DNA from: Castor canadensis
Lineage: Eukaryota; Chordata; Mammalia; Rodentia; Castoridae
Assembly: GCF_047511655.1 (NCBI RefSeq)
Contig: NC_133390.1
Coordinates: forward strand, 168,598,083 to 168,662,082
Length of the DNA: 64,000 nt
Reading direction: 5' to 3'
The translations under genes were made by a program, and so were the position numbers. Positions 22,505 to 35,900 of this stretch are shown here, piece by piece. Position 1 is the stretch's first letter. Each line of letters opens with the position of its first letter. Under the pieces are notes generated by a model, which was not told the DNA's origin, searched no databases, and saw only the letters and a program-made list of their open reading frames with translations.

Positions 22505-23757
22505 AGATGGTACATGAAAGAGTATTTATTGAAAACATGGTTACTGACAGGAAGCTTCTGGGTGTTCTCTGGTTACACTCTTGGATCACAACTGGGAGCA
22601 TCACTGTTTTTACCCTCAATTTTTATTTTCCCCCAAGCATTCCATCCTACAATAAGTAGGTTTTATATAAATATATATACATGTCTATATAAGTATGGCC
22701 TATAGTAAAGAAAATACATAGTACACTCTTCATTGGGTAGTACCTACCATGCCAGACTACCAACACTGAATGCCACCGTGCTAATGGGTGTCCAGGAGAG
22801 GCTGTGTGTGTGCTTCAAGTGCTGCAGCACCAGGGAAGGCCCATGACACAACTGTGGCCTCAGCCAGCTCCCTGAAATCATGGCCCCAGAAAGGAGAGAA
22901 AGGGAAGGCAAACTTCCTGGAGTCTGGAAGTCCAAAGGAAAGCAAACCAGAGAGAGGTGCAATTCAGGTTAGTGGAAGAGTGCTCTCCCAGGAAGAAAAA
23001 AATATATAAACGTAGGGGTGAGGGTAGAACCTTGAGACCTCACCAGTGTAGTCCTCAGCTGGGCTTTCCCTGCAGCATTCCCGGAGACTGAGAAGGCAGG
23101 ACTTAGCCTGGAGGTCTTTGCCTGGCCAAGATGAGACTAAGCTTATAGAGAGAAATTTCCTTCTGCTCTGATACCTGCATGGGCAAGAGAGATCTGATAG
23201 CTCTAGAGACCAGAAACATTAGAGCCAAATCTCAGAAGGAGCAGCATCTTGGTATCAGGTGAAGCTGGAGTGAACCCTCACAAAGATGACAATAGCAAAG
23301 GCCCAAGGCCTGTCCTCTGACCCAAGTCACCAGCAAGGGCCACCCAAAGGCAGTCACTCCAAGGCTCTCAACACACCCAGCATGTCTGACCTCTGCAGGC
23401 AGACTTTCCTGGGCCAGCTCTGGCTCACATGGAGTCCAGCCAACCAGACTCAGGAAGAAAAGCAGGGTGACTGCTGCTAAGTCCAGTTCAAGACACAGTT
23501 TGGGGGCTGGAGGCAAGAGCTTCTACCCTTCATTCCTCAAGGCTGATCCCAGGTTTTGCAGTGCTGAGGAAGGCAGGATACCCTGCCTTCATGACTCCTA
23601 GTAGACGGGGCCAGGAGAAGGCCTGGTCCTGATTCAAGGTGGGTTTGAGGAGTGGCTGACATTCCTTGGCCACCACGATCACTATAGATTCTGTACAGTG
23701 AAAGACAAGGCACCAGACTGTGAGTCTCTCCTGGGCTGCAATCCCTTCCTAGTACTG
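22505..23757 (-). other. ELMO2: ELMO2 3' UTR
   Basis: About 1.25 kb from the TAG to just past the AATAAA at 22,530-22,525. It includes an AT-rich stretch with TATATA motifs at about 22,660-22,690. No SINE insertion is seen. The end point is inferred. Confidence 0.75.
22525..22530 (-). terminator. ELMO2: Polyadenylation signal AATAAA of ELMO2
   Basis: The minus strand reads TTTTCAATAAATACTC, about 1.23 kb after the stop, consistent with the usual ELMO2 3' UTR length. It is the first canonical signal that I find after the stop. Confidence 0.75.
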
Positions 23758-23958
23758 CTAGCCATAGTGATAGACGAAGTCATAGCTGCTGGGCTCCTTG
23801 GGGACGGGTGGTGGTGCCTCAGGGATCTGGATGTTCTCCAGGTCTAGCAGCCGCAGCTTCATCTCCATGCTCAGCAGCATGTCCAGGTCACTCTTAGTCA
23901 GCTCGCTGGACATGTCCTTCCCCAGGAGGGCACTGAGGCCATCAATCCAGATGCAGTA
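23758..23958 (-). CDS. ELMO2: ELMO2 coding exon 20, PH C-terminal helix and PxxP tail (residues 655-720)
   Basis: Acceptor CTGTCCACAG, then [19 protein letters not shown] leucine-rich amphipathic helix ([18 protein letters not shown]) precedes the proline motif [10 protein letters not shown] and the end [13 protein letters not shown] (stop 23,760-23,758). The helix and PxxP motif are the DOCK-binding part in ELMO1. Confidence 0.98.
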   Translation of the reverse strand, partial: YCIWIDGLSALLGKDMSSELTKSDLDMLLSMEMKLRLLDLENIQIPEAPPPVPKEPSSYDFVYHYG

Positions 23959-26900
23959 CTGTGGACAGCAAGTTGCAAAATGTCATATGCTGGCCCTGAG
24001 CATATGAGATCTTTGTTCTCATGGAAGGCACCATATTCCCTAGTGGCACTATTCAGAAGAGGCAAAACTGATCTGGGATATTAGCAAAGATAACTGGGAG
24101 GTGGTTATTCACTTTCTCAAGAGAGCAGTGGTTTTTTTTGGGGGGGGTGTTTATATCAAAAGTCAAAATATGAGATGTGATCCAAAAATGCACTGAGTAC
24201 TGGAGGATTACTTACCTGAAGTTGAAATGGGAGGGGGAATATATATGAGGTAAAAAAGCAGGATGCCACAGATGCACTGTAGAATCTCAATTTTGTTTCA
24301 AAAAAAGTAAATTAAGAAATCCCAGTCAATTACTGTTAAAAAAACAAGCACTAAAAAGAGCTGGAGGATTTCATGATGGGAGGGAAGAACAGAGAATGTT
24401 TCTCACCCTCCTAACTCCACCTGCTCCCTCTGCTGTCGTCTTTGTCTGTGCCTTGCACACCTGTTCTGCACTGCCTGTTCTTTACTTACTCACAACGTAA
24501 CTCCACTGGCACTCAAGCCTGTCCAAATGTCTGCTCTTTCTGAAGTCCCCACTGATGGCTCTCGGAGCTCACTAGATACAGGGTCTCAACTATTACTCAC
24601 TGAATGACTAGTATCTTCTGGGGCTGTAGATGGAACTGTGAGTACCTTGTCAGCACCAAATCCATCTGGCTTCAAAGCCCGCTGAATCCACTACAACATG
24701 TAACTGGCAGCCCTGAGGAGGGAGGACGGTCAAGTCCACTTGGGTAGGGAGCCACAGACAAACTAAAAAGAGAAATTCTAGTGCCAGGCACTGAGTGAGC
24801 CCAACTCAACTCTGGCTTTCTAACGATAACTGTGCTTGCTAAGAGTGAAGTGGAGAGCCAGCCCAGGGTGGAAGCCCATGACATGGCAGATCCTTGGTAT
24901 CCAACAGCCTTCCAGAAGATGCTGCTGTTCTGCCCACTCCTCCCTCCAGGGGCTCCCTTCCAGCTCAAGGTCCATGGCAAGGGTGCTGTGGTCCAAGGCA
25001 GTAGCACACTGCTCACCTCGTACTTATTAGGAGCAATGAAGTTCAAAGTCTCGTCAGGGTCGTACAGGATGGAGAAGGCCAATTCTAACACCTCCTGAGG
25101 GAAAGGGCTTCAGTTACCTGGATATGATGGCACCAAGCATGCATGCAGCATCAACTCACCTTAAATGATCTCCCCACCCAAGTCACAAACTAAGATGTGG
25201 TGATGCTTTTAAGACCAGTAGCTGGGCATGGTGGCATACACCTGTAATCCCAGCAGTGAGGAGGAGGAGGCAAGAGTTCCAGGCCATCCTGTGCTACATA
25301 GTGAGACCCAATCTCAACAAAACAAAACACAATACCCAAGCAAACAAAAGATCAGAGAAAAGTCACTTTCAATACTCAGAACCCTTGAATGTCAGAGTCC
25401 ATGAATGTATGTTACCCTGAAAGTCTTTGTATTTAACAAAATAAAATGACTTCCTTTTTCTGTCATGCTGTAATTGACAAAGGACAGTCTTACCACTTTA
25501 AAACATTAAAACAAAACCAAATTGAAGACAGAGGCAGTTTGAATATCAACAAAACAACCGCAACGGATGGAACCATATATAATTTGCTTAAATTCATGAG
25601 CTCATAATAATGCTAAAAAACAAGACACAGGCCCCAAATTGTCATTGTTGAGTGATAACTAGGGAACTAACTATTTTAAAAGTAGGTACACAAAGAAAGA
25701 ATCGCATTTATCCTCCTCTTACATAAACTGTACCACTGGGAAACCAACAGTAGACAGGGCAAGTTTCTCCACAGAGCAGTAGTTTTGCATCTAAATCAAA
25801 AGGAATGACTGCATGAGAAACCACACCACTGGTTTGCAAGTCTTGCTCTGGAAGCCACAGTATGCTGACATGACCTCTTGACAGAACTTCAGCTTCTCCA
25901 CGATGTGGTCTTGTCAGAAAAAAAGTCAAACCTGAACCAGATCAAACCTCCAGATCCCTCTACCAATTTACAGATCTGGGACAGAAGAATGAGTCAAACT
26001 ATACCACAGGGAGACGATCAGCAACATTCAGACTTTGCAAAACTACCAAACAAGCAACCTGGTTTCTTCAGCTAATAAACTGTAAAGAAAAAAAAAATGA
26101 GGAGAAACTTATGAAGAAACTTAAAAAGACTCATCACAGTGGGCAGACTGTACAGGGATTCTGATTTAAACAAAATGGGTGTGAGTGGGTGAATGTGTGT
26201 GTGCACACATGTAAACTTGTATGTTTTATAGAGAAATCATGACATACATAGAACAACTGGTGGACACCGAAACATGAATGGAACACTTGAAATTACTTTT
26301 TACTTTCTGTGAGATGTGATAATGGAATTATGGTTAAGTTAAAAGAGTCCTTTATGTTTTAGAGTACAAGCTAAATATTCACAGATGAAATGTAACACTT
26401 GGGGTTTTCTTCAAAGTCACAAGGGAGAGGAAATAGATAGCAGAATGTACAATGGTTGCTAAGGCTGAGTGAGGCATGTTTGGGGGTCCTATGTAATTTG
26501 TATATGTTCTAATTTTTTTTTTTTTTTTTTGGTGATAGTAGGTTTTGAACTCATGGCTTCACACTTGCTAGGCAGGTGCTTTACCACTTGAGCCGCACCT
26601 CCAGCTCTTTTTTTTTTTTTTTGAGACAGGGTCTGGATATGTATCCCAGGCTGACCTTAAACTCACAATCCTCCTATCTCAGCCTCCTGCATACTAGGAA
26701 TACAGGTGCATGCCATTCTGTCCAGCCTCAAAATTCATCTTAATAGAATGTTTGGGAATAATTTAAAGAGAGCAAGCCTATACCTAAAATACCCTCATCA
26801 ACTGTACTTCCCAGATATCACTGTGACAGCCTCTTGAGCTCAGGACAGCCTCTTCACTCACCTTGTTCTGTTTCAGAGCACTTTTCTCTTTCATGTGTGG

Positions 26901-29900
26901 ACAGTCTTTCCCAGTGACGATGGCCTTAATGTCTGCAACAGGAACTGATAAATGATGGAAATTAGTGTCTGGAAGCTTACGCTGCAAACTGGTCAGTGCT
27001 TGCCTCAGTGCTGAAAGGGAAGCCACAGGCAGAGTGCCAGGATGCTGCAGCTCCCAGACTCCAAGGGCTCTGCCAGCTCAGGTGGTCATGGAGCATGGCC
27101 TTGCACTCTTCCCTCCTTCTTGGGCACTGGTCTGGTGAGGCTATGTCAAAGCTCACCATGTGTCACTTGGGTTTATCACTCCAAAGAGTGGGGCTTGGAC
27201 ACGCCCCCTCATTTCCCCTCACAGCTGTGAAGATAAGGCCATAGAGCAAGCAGCAGGGGCAGCTGCTGAGTAAAGTCAAACTTACCACCTGCCAGCCAGC
27301 TTCTAAGTGTTTCCCACACACTACCCATGTAGCACACACTACCCATGTAGTACCCATGTGGCTACTACTCCCAATTTACAGGAGAAGAAAGCAAGGCAAA
27401 GGTGAAAATTAACTTGCAATTAGTTATAACTAGAAACTAATAGGGCCAGTGTCAGTGGCTCACACCTGTAATCCTAGCTACTCAGGAGGCAGTGATCAGG
27501 AGGATCAAAGTTTAAGCCAGCTTGGGCAAACAGTTCATGAGACCCTATCTCAAAAAAACACATCACAAAAAGGGCTGGTGGAGTGGCTCAAGGTGAAGGC
27601 CCTGAGTTCAAACCCCAGTACCACAAAAAAAAAAAAAAAAAAAAAGAAAGAAAGAAATTAATTAGGGTCAAAGCCAGGATTTGAATTCAGGCAGTCTGGT
27701 TTCAGAGTGTTCAGAATGTCTGCTCCTAACCACTGCCTTTCAACTAAGTCTTGTCCCACCCTTCACAACTTACAACACACATTCGCATTTGTGTCCTTGC
27801 TGATTCTCCAAACAACCCTTACAAGCAGGCCAGGGAGACCATCGCTGACCAATGAGGAGGCAAGGTCAGAGAGGTTATGGGCCCAGATACTCAGCGTGAA
27901 ATAGCCTGGATCAGAACCTGGGTCTTCTGGTGAGCCCAGTTACCATGACACAAGAGAGAAGAGAAATGCACCTACTTTTCTCCTGCAGTGATTCGAAAGT
28001 CACCTCCCCTTGTGGGTTGTCATCCAAGTCACCATAGTGGAGGACCTTGTGATTCAGTGCCAAGCGGCAGTACCAGAACCGTTCTGGAACCCAAGGAACA
28101 CAAGCAGATAAGCAAGGACAGTACTGGGCAAAGGCATGACCGAGGCCTGCCTGCTCCCACTGGGGCCCCTCAGCAGACCCATCCTGGCCTTGGGGAGTCC
28201 AGTGGGTGAGCACTGGCCCAGAGCCCTGTGTCTCCTCCCACCTTGCCTTCGGCGGTTCCCAATCTTGCGGAAGCTGCTGCCCTCACAGAGCCGGTTTAGA
28301 CGCTGCTGCTTGATCAGCTCAAGGATCTCTGGCTGAATCTTCTCCCGCAGCTCCCTGGGTGCACAGGTACCAGGTAAATAGAAGGCCATCGGAACAGTGC
28401 TGTTCCTGAAGGCAGAGCTGGCAGCTGCCTCTCCCACAGCCCCTTCTGGGATGGTACTTACACAATGGGTGGGGATTGAAAGTCATCCTGACTCATTCTT
28501 TCGGACTGGCGCAGTCTCAGTATCTCAGAGTAGCTTAGGCTACGCAGTTTGCTCTTGAACTGATCCAAAGAGTTGGGTTTGGAGGGCAAAGCTCGAGTGA
28601 TCTGCTCTCGGACGACTTGCATAACCTGGGTAGAAAGGAGGCCGCAACTTAGCACAGTGTGAGGTGGGCAGGCTGACTCGAGACCAAGGCACTCCATGAT
28701 GGTGCCCAGTGGCTTGAGCAGAGCAGAAACTACAGACACCTGCTGAGTGATCTGGAGTCTTGACTTTGTAAGGGACACTTCCTTGGATGGCTACCCAGGT
28801 CAAGTGAAAGATGGTGACAGATGCTTCAATTCTCATATATTTCGATTAGTCACTGGTATCAGGGAATGAACACAGGGTTTTCCAGTCAGAAATGGGTTCC
28901 CATCTTGGCTCTGTCCCTTAATCTGTTCCTTGAACAAGGCGCTTAACCTCAAGTCTCCACTTTCATCTCTAAAGTGAGAGAAAGGAAGACCCACCTTCCA
29001 ATATGTGCCGTTGTAAGGAATGTGAGGTGCTGCATGGAAGGCAAGCACAGTGCCAGGCACACTGGTGTATTAAATGTGCCAGTTCCCTAAAAACAACTGC
29101 TGAAGGAAAAGCCAGGTATCCCATTACACGTGCAGTATGATCTCACTATGGAGAGAAAATGCTGAGAAAAAAGATCAGAGAAAAACAAATGACTTTCTTC
29201 TTTGTATTTCCCAAGGTTTTTTATGGAGGGGTGAGGGGAGGAGCAGTGCTGGGGTTTGAACTCAGGGCCTTGCACTTGTTAGGCAGGCACTCTACCATTT
29301 GAGCCATGCCTCCAGTCCTTTTTTTTTTTTTTTTTCGGGGTGGTGGGGAAGAGGGTACAGGGTCTCCTATGTAGCCTGGAACTTATGACCGTCCTGCCTC
29401 AGCCTCCTGAATGCACCACCATGCCTAGCTACTTTCCAAGATTTTTATGGATGAAGTGATCAACCTAAAAACATTGAGCTCCAAATTGTTAGCCTGTAAG
29501 GGACTAACATGGTGCTTTACACAGAGAGGTTCTCAGATAGCACTGAGGCCTGATAACTAAGTACCACAATGCACACAGCACCTCAATCCCCTCTTAATGT
29601 TTGCAGCTTACAGAACTCCAGTAGTGCCTAGGCCCAGCAAATGCACAACAGATACAGCTACTCAGCTATGCTTCTTTTCCTGACCCCTCAGGTGGACAAG
29701 AGGGGAAGGTGCTGGCTTCATTGGGCAAATGAAGGCCTTAGGCACCAAGGGGAAGCCACCCATTCAAGGTTACAGAGGAAATCACAACCAGATGGGACTG
29801 AGGCTCACTAGCACCCCAGCATTGTGACTCGGCACTGCAGAAGAGGCTGGTTTTCCAGCTCAGGGATTCCCCAGGCACTGGCCAGCTGCCAGAGACTGTC

Positions 29901-32900
29901 GTGTGATAGTTCTTTCCACGGGCCTCTGAGCCATGAGGTGACACTGACCTTGTTGAAGTCCTCTGCTGTTGCCCTCATCTCCTTCCAGGTCTTGTTCAAC
30001 AACTGGATGCATATTCCAAACAGCTCTTCAAATGCTCGGTCATGGGTAAAGAACATGGGGTGGTAGTCATTGCGCCCTTCATTTGCTGTGGAAGAGAATA
30101 GAGAAAGGATGAGACTCTGCCCCCAGGGGTCCTGGGAGCTCCCATCCACAAACTCTGGATTCTCTGCACTGAAGTCCAAGGAACAAATGCAGACCAAGGA
30201 CTGTGGCTACCAAGGAGTGTGGAAAGGGCCTTTCCTCACTTGCTTAGTTTTCTTCTCCAGGGGTTTTTTGATCTGCCTCCACCCTGCTACAAACTTGGCT
30301 AGCCCAAGTGACCGGCTCAAATAAAGCAAAAGCCATTCATGATTCCTAAACAAGGAGTTAAAAACCCCCCGCCTCCAAGGCTGTCCAGTCCTGCTGACAG
30401 GTAAGTGTTCATAGTTTCCAGTCTCACCAGGCTCTTGGTGACAAATCTGATTGAGGGAGGACAGGGAGCTGCAGAGACTTACGTAGTTCTCCAACCTGTA
30501 AGATCTCACAGAGCATTTTGGTGAGCTCAATGGCACTGCGGCCAAAGGGGCATTCATGTTTGTCTTCTCGACTGCTGTTCTCCAAGACGATCTGTGGGGG
30601 GAATAGGAAAGGGATGATTAGGAACGCAAGGGAAGGCATGAACACTGGGAGAGAGGCCAGCCCCCTGCTCTTACCCGGATATAGGTGTCCTGGTGGAATT
30701 TAGCAAGGTACAACATATTGTCCAAGGCCAGCATTCCAGGAGGAGTCTGGGTAAAGTCCAAGGCCGGGTTGATATGGTTCTGGAGAAATTGAGACATCTG
30801 ATCTGAGATGGGGAATCCTGGTATGTGGAATGACCTGGGAGAAACCCTACTGCACCCCTCTCTATGCTGCCATAGAGAGGCACTAGTACTTTTTATGTGC
30901 CCATTTCTACTACTAAATTGTGAGTTCCTGGAGTGCTTGACTGTGGCTGCTTCACCTTGCATACCCAGTATACTGCCATGCACTGAGTGGGTGCACAACA
31001 AATACTTAAATCCAACCCACCCCATTCCCCATCAAGCCATATTCTACCACAAAATAGTCACTCTAGCCTTGCAAAGAATCTAGCTGCTTTGGCAAGAGAA
31101 CAGGTATCCTCTACCCACTGCGGCTGACCTCCTGGACCATCCTACTGATGGATTCATTTTGCAGGGCCAAATGATGCACATACATTCACAAACTTGCCAC
31201 TGCCAAAGCAAACCAAGTATCCAAACCCTCCAATTTGTTCTGTCCTCTCTTCCAGGACCTCCTTATAAAGGAGGAGCTGTCAGGGTTCTGTCTGGTGGGC
31301 CTTCTGACTTTTTACTGGGGAGAGAGGCCTACCATCATCTGCATTCTGGGATACTTACAGTAAATCCCAGCATCTTATAGTCCTTGGTGTACATAGCTTT
31401 GCGTTTTTCAGTCCCACTTCCAGGGATATTGCCAGGGTCAGACTCTGCATCGAATGCAATCCTCCTCAGTTCAAATATAATGTCTCTTTGAGCCTTAAAG
31501 GTGAAACAGACAGTTGGCAGATGAATCAGCTAGCCAAAGGAAGCAAGAAAGAAAGACAGCGGGGCAGGATCTCCTAAACTAGACTTGGGATGCCTCACCT
31601 CTACCACAGCAGGACAGAAGTGGCATTGGCCCATAAAGTCCCCTTAGGCACAGACCACACTAGATCTCCCAGGGCTGATGAAGTCCACACATAGTACCCA
31701 GCAGAGACACTGAGGGTATTACAGCCGTGTGAAAACAGCACATGACTTAAGGCCCCCTAGCACCTGCCTGGTCATTTGGGTCCATCTTGGTCATCATTCT
31801 TTCTTCCAGAAGGTTAAAGGTCAGGACTTGAAGCACATAGAGCTGATGGGCCATTTCTGTTTTGATTGGGCGGTTCCCTCGGATCACATGCTAGTAAAAA
31901 CAAAGGCAAGAAGACTGATTTGTCTTTTTGTCCGAAGAGCTAGTAAGTAAAAAAGTGCCCGGGGCAGGGAACACTTCTCCCCACAAGGGCAGGGACTTCA
32001 CGTTCTAGTGGGGATGGAACACTGATGGGCTGGATTCACACAGAGATGATTTACTACAAGCCCCTCGGCTTCCCTTCTCTGCACTCCCCTGAGGCGTGTA
32101 GGTGGAATGGAGGGCAAAGACTGCCCCTGACCTCAACCATGAGGGGTGAGGAGAGTGGGTCCCCCATCAAAATAGGGAAGGGGCATCAGCATAGGATTCA
32201 TTGCACCAACTCCTCACAGCACTACTAAACAGGATACAGAGTGTGTGAAAAATATCCATTTTCCTTATGGAAATGAAATGTTTTGATGGCTTCAACCTGG
32301 CAGAGAAGCTTTAGAAAAAGTGATTTTCTTTATACGATACTAACCCACCTACAAAGGGGAAGAACATCTGGCTCTCCTGCCCAGCCCCTCATGCTGCCCT
32401 CCTCCTCCTTTCTCTCCTACACTGGTCCTTCCTCTCCCTCCCCTCACCATCCTCTCTATTCTCTGTGTCCCCACTGTCAGCCATCACCTCTTCCCTTTGA
32501 CCTGATACCCCTAGATTCCCACTTTGCATTTCCTTGCCTTCTCTCATCTTCTGTCACTCTTCTCTTGTATTTCCCCGTCTGTCCTGACTGACTGGCACTA
32601 AGTCTCTTCTTGTAGCTCACTATTCTGTTCTCCCTACAAGGTCCTTTCCTCCTCTCTCCCTTGCACTTCTTACCACTCCTGCTTCTGTTGTGTGTTATCC
32701 ACCATCCTGGATCTTGTCACTCTGGTCCTTTCTTGCCCAAATGAGCCTTTCATCCAGTTTCCTATATGCCCCACCTCTGTGGCCTTCAGGTTCTCTTACT
32801 CAGCAGCCCTATCTCTGAACTGTGGTCTCCAATGTGAGAGACACTAGCCATGTGCCTATTTGCACTGCAATCTGTTAAAATCAATTAAAGTTAAAATTTT

Positions 32901-35900
32901 GGTTCCTTGGTCATACCAGCCCATTTTAAGGCTCAACAAAAATCTGTGGCCATCATTCAATGCAGGCATACAATGCTACAGTTAGCACAGAAAGTTCTGT
33001 ACAGCACTGCCCTAGAGCTAACTCTAAACCAGCGTCTTTCCCAAGCTCCCTCTAACTTTAGACTTCTCTCCAGAGCCTGCTCCGGCTCTAGATCAAAGTT
33101 TCTAACCCAGTGTAGTCCAGTATGGTGGCCATTAAGTCTACATGGCTGTTGAACACTGGACAGGCAGCTAGTCCAACCATGGTGTGCTATAAGTACGAAA
33201 TACAAACCAGATGTGCAAGCCCTGGTATGAAAAAAGAAAACGTGAAGTATTTCACTAATAATGTTTTATATTAATTATATGTTGAAATGATGTTTGCGGT
33301 ATCTTGGGTGAAACAACACTATTTCATTAAGCTAGACCTTTTCTCTGCTGTGTGACTTCTGGCTGTCTTTCTCTAGATCTGTGTTTCCCCCACTACAGTT
33401 ACCACAAGCCACTGTAAACTCAACTGAAATTAAAGCCCCTACCTACCTGACATTCACTTCAAGTGATCAGGTGGCTCCCATTCTGGATGGCACTTCCATG
33501 AGCCAGGGCAAGTGCAGTGTGTGCTAACTACATCTGGCCCCTGTGCCCTCTCAATCAAGGGACTGTTCACACTATGGTGGGAAGACAGTTAATTACTCTT
33601 CCAGAAGTGGTTTGAGGTACAGCTCCATCTAATAATCTGTGGTTTCAGAGGTTCATCTGAAGGAAGGCTCAGTCTTAATCACCTCTGAAATACTTCAATA
33701 CCTGAGCGCTTTGGTTTGACTCAGCTAGTTCCCATGCTTTGGTGAGGACACACAGCCACGGCCTAGGCTTCAGTGGTCACACATTAGCTGGCGAAGCATT
33801 TAAGTCCTGATGCTAAATTGTCTTTTATGGTGGGATCTTTCTTGTTCACAAAGTTTGTTCAGAAATGAGCTGAATTTCTAACCCCATTAAGGCAAATAAG
33901 TCTCAAACATAATTAAATTTTCCCCCAGGATACCTTCATCCTCACACAGAAAGCACGGTATCAGAATAGCTGCTCAGGAGTATTGACAGCAATGTGTGGC
34001 AAACTGCATTCCCTGTCGCTAGGCCCCAGCATTTGCCTGGGGCCTCCTGCCAAGGGGGTAGGGGGTATGTCGGTCATGCAAAGAGAAGCTGGCAGACTTG
34101 TAGGTTAAAGCAGAGGACCACTCCATTTCCCTTCTTGACCTCCTGTTCTGCCCAAAGAGAGGCTTACCAGGTGCGGGGTGCCCTGCTGAGCACAGCATGA
34201 ATTAGCTCATTTAATCCTCACACCTGATGAGCAAATCAAAGCCCAGTGAAGTGGGGTAAGCCACTCAAGATCAAGGCAGATGGAAAAATGACAGAGCAGG
34301 GCTGGCCTACACCAAAGTCCACATTCAGCATGAAGTTTTTCACACCTCACTCCGGAGTTTTCCTTTACTCCTTTCACTGTACTCTCCCAGTTTTCTCTTG
34401 TTTTTGACAACTGATAAAACTGCTTCTTTTTAATCCAGATTCTTGGCTGTCCTCCCCAGCTCCCAGCTCCTTCTCCCCCCTCTGCCCTCCTGTACTCCAC
34501 ATCACCCACCATAGTAACCAGGAAAGGGCCCTCTTTTCAGACTCCCCTCTCCAGGAACTCCTCCTCTCTTCCTCCCTCAGCATTTCTGAGGAAACATACA
34601 GCCTTTTAGTGTGGCCAGTCATCCTAAAATACAAATCTGACTCTTACACCTCCTAAGTCAGTCTCCTCAGTCATCCTGAAAGTGGGACAAAGGTCTTATT
34701 TGATCTGGTCCTTGGGACCTCTCTAGCCTCATCACAAATTTGCTCCTTGCCTCACTCAATCACATAGCTCTTCCCAGTGCCACTGCTCTCCAGGTGCAAC
34801 TGCTGTTCTTCCTGGTCTACCTGTGACCTCCAGGCTTCACCTGGAGACATTTTTCAAAAGGCTGCCAGACCCTCTCCTGCAAGGCAGGACTCACTGCTCC
34901 TGTCCTCCCCAACCATGAATCTCTAGGAAGCACTGCTTTTCCTACTGCAGCACAGTGTCTTTGAGAGCAAACACACTCTTACTCATCTATGAGCGCCTGA
35001 AACAACTCATGTTTATGACCAGGGTGAGCTGGGTGAATTACTTTACTCTTTTGTGCTATCTCCACACGTTTTCCCTCTGGATCAAAAGTAGTCCCTCCGT
35101 AGAGGTGCTACAATTCCAGGTGGGATGGCTGCCCACAGACAACCCTGCTAAGAGGATTGTAAGAAAAAAGCTTTCCAGTTTAAGAAGTGTTTGGTACCTA
35201 TTGTCAAGTTCTCTCTGGGTGCTCTCCTCACTCAATAGTAATTTCAATAATAATCATAATAACAATTGCTACTAGGAGTAACCTTATAAACAAAGACTTA
35301 CATTTAGAATTATGGATCGAAGGTGCTTCTGTGCAAATGCATTGGCCATATCCTATGGAGAAAAATGAGTAAATATAAGGAAAGGTGCCAGGCACACATC
35401 TGTAACTATTATCAAGAGGAAAGTGCTGTCATCACTCTGGGCCTTTTTCCTTTTTCTTATTTTTTTTCCTTTCAAAGAAAAAGTAGGAGAATGCAAGAAA
35501 ATCCACTGACTATCAAATGTATTTCACACTCTAAAAACCTCCCTCACTGGGCTCAGTGGCTCATACTTGTAATCCTAGTTACCTGGGAGGCAGAGATCAG
35601 GAGGATCACAGTTCAAAGCCAGTCTGGACCAGTTCAAGAGGTCCTATCTCAAAAACACCCAACACAAAACAGGGCTGGCTGAGTGGCTCAAGTAGGAGAG
35701 TGCCTGCCTAGCAACAAGCTTGAGGCCTGAAGTTCAAATCTCAGTACCACCCCCCCCCAAAAAAACCCTCCCTCACTTTCTTTTCTATGAATACAAATTA
35801 ACTCAAATTGAGTTTCCCTTCCTAATGGCATAATCAATGGTATTGTCTTCACAGAGGGACATGGACTGCTTGAGGATGAGACACTGTCACAAGGACACTG

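Larger units (their letters stand above)
25095..26861 (-). other. ELMO2: ELMO2 intron between coding exons 18 and 19
   Basis: 1.77 kb with a B1-like SINE (25,219-25,350) and a full minus-strand B1-ID dimer (26,513-26,727). The middle is AT-rich and unrecognised. Confidence 0.6.

Noticed and set aside
31763-31767. GT donor four bases downstream of ELMO2 exon 10
   Set aside because: It would insert GCAG and break the frame with exon 11; the GC site keeps the exact 720-residue product.
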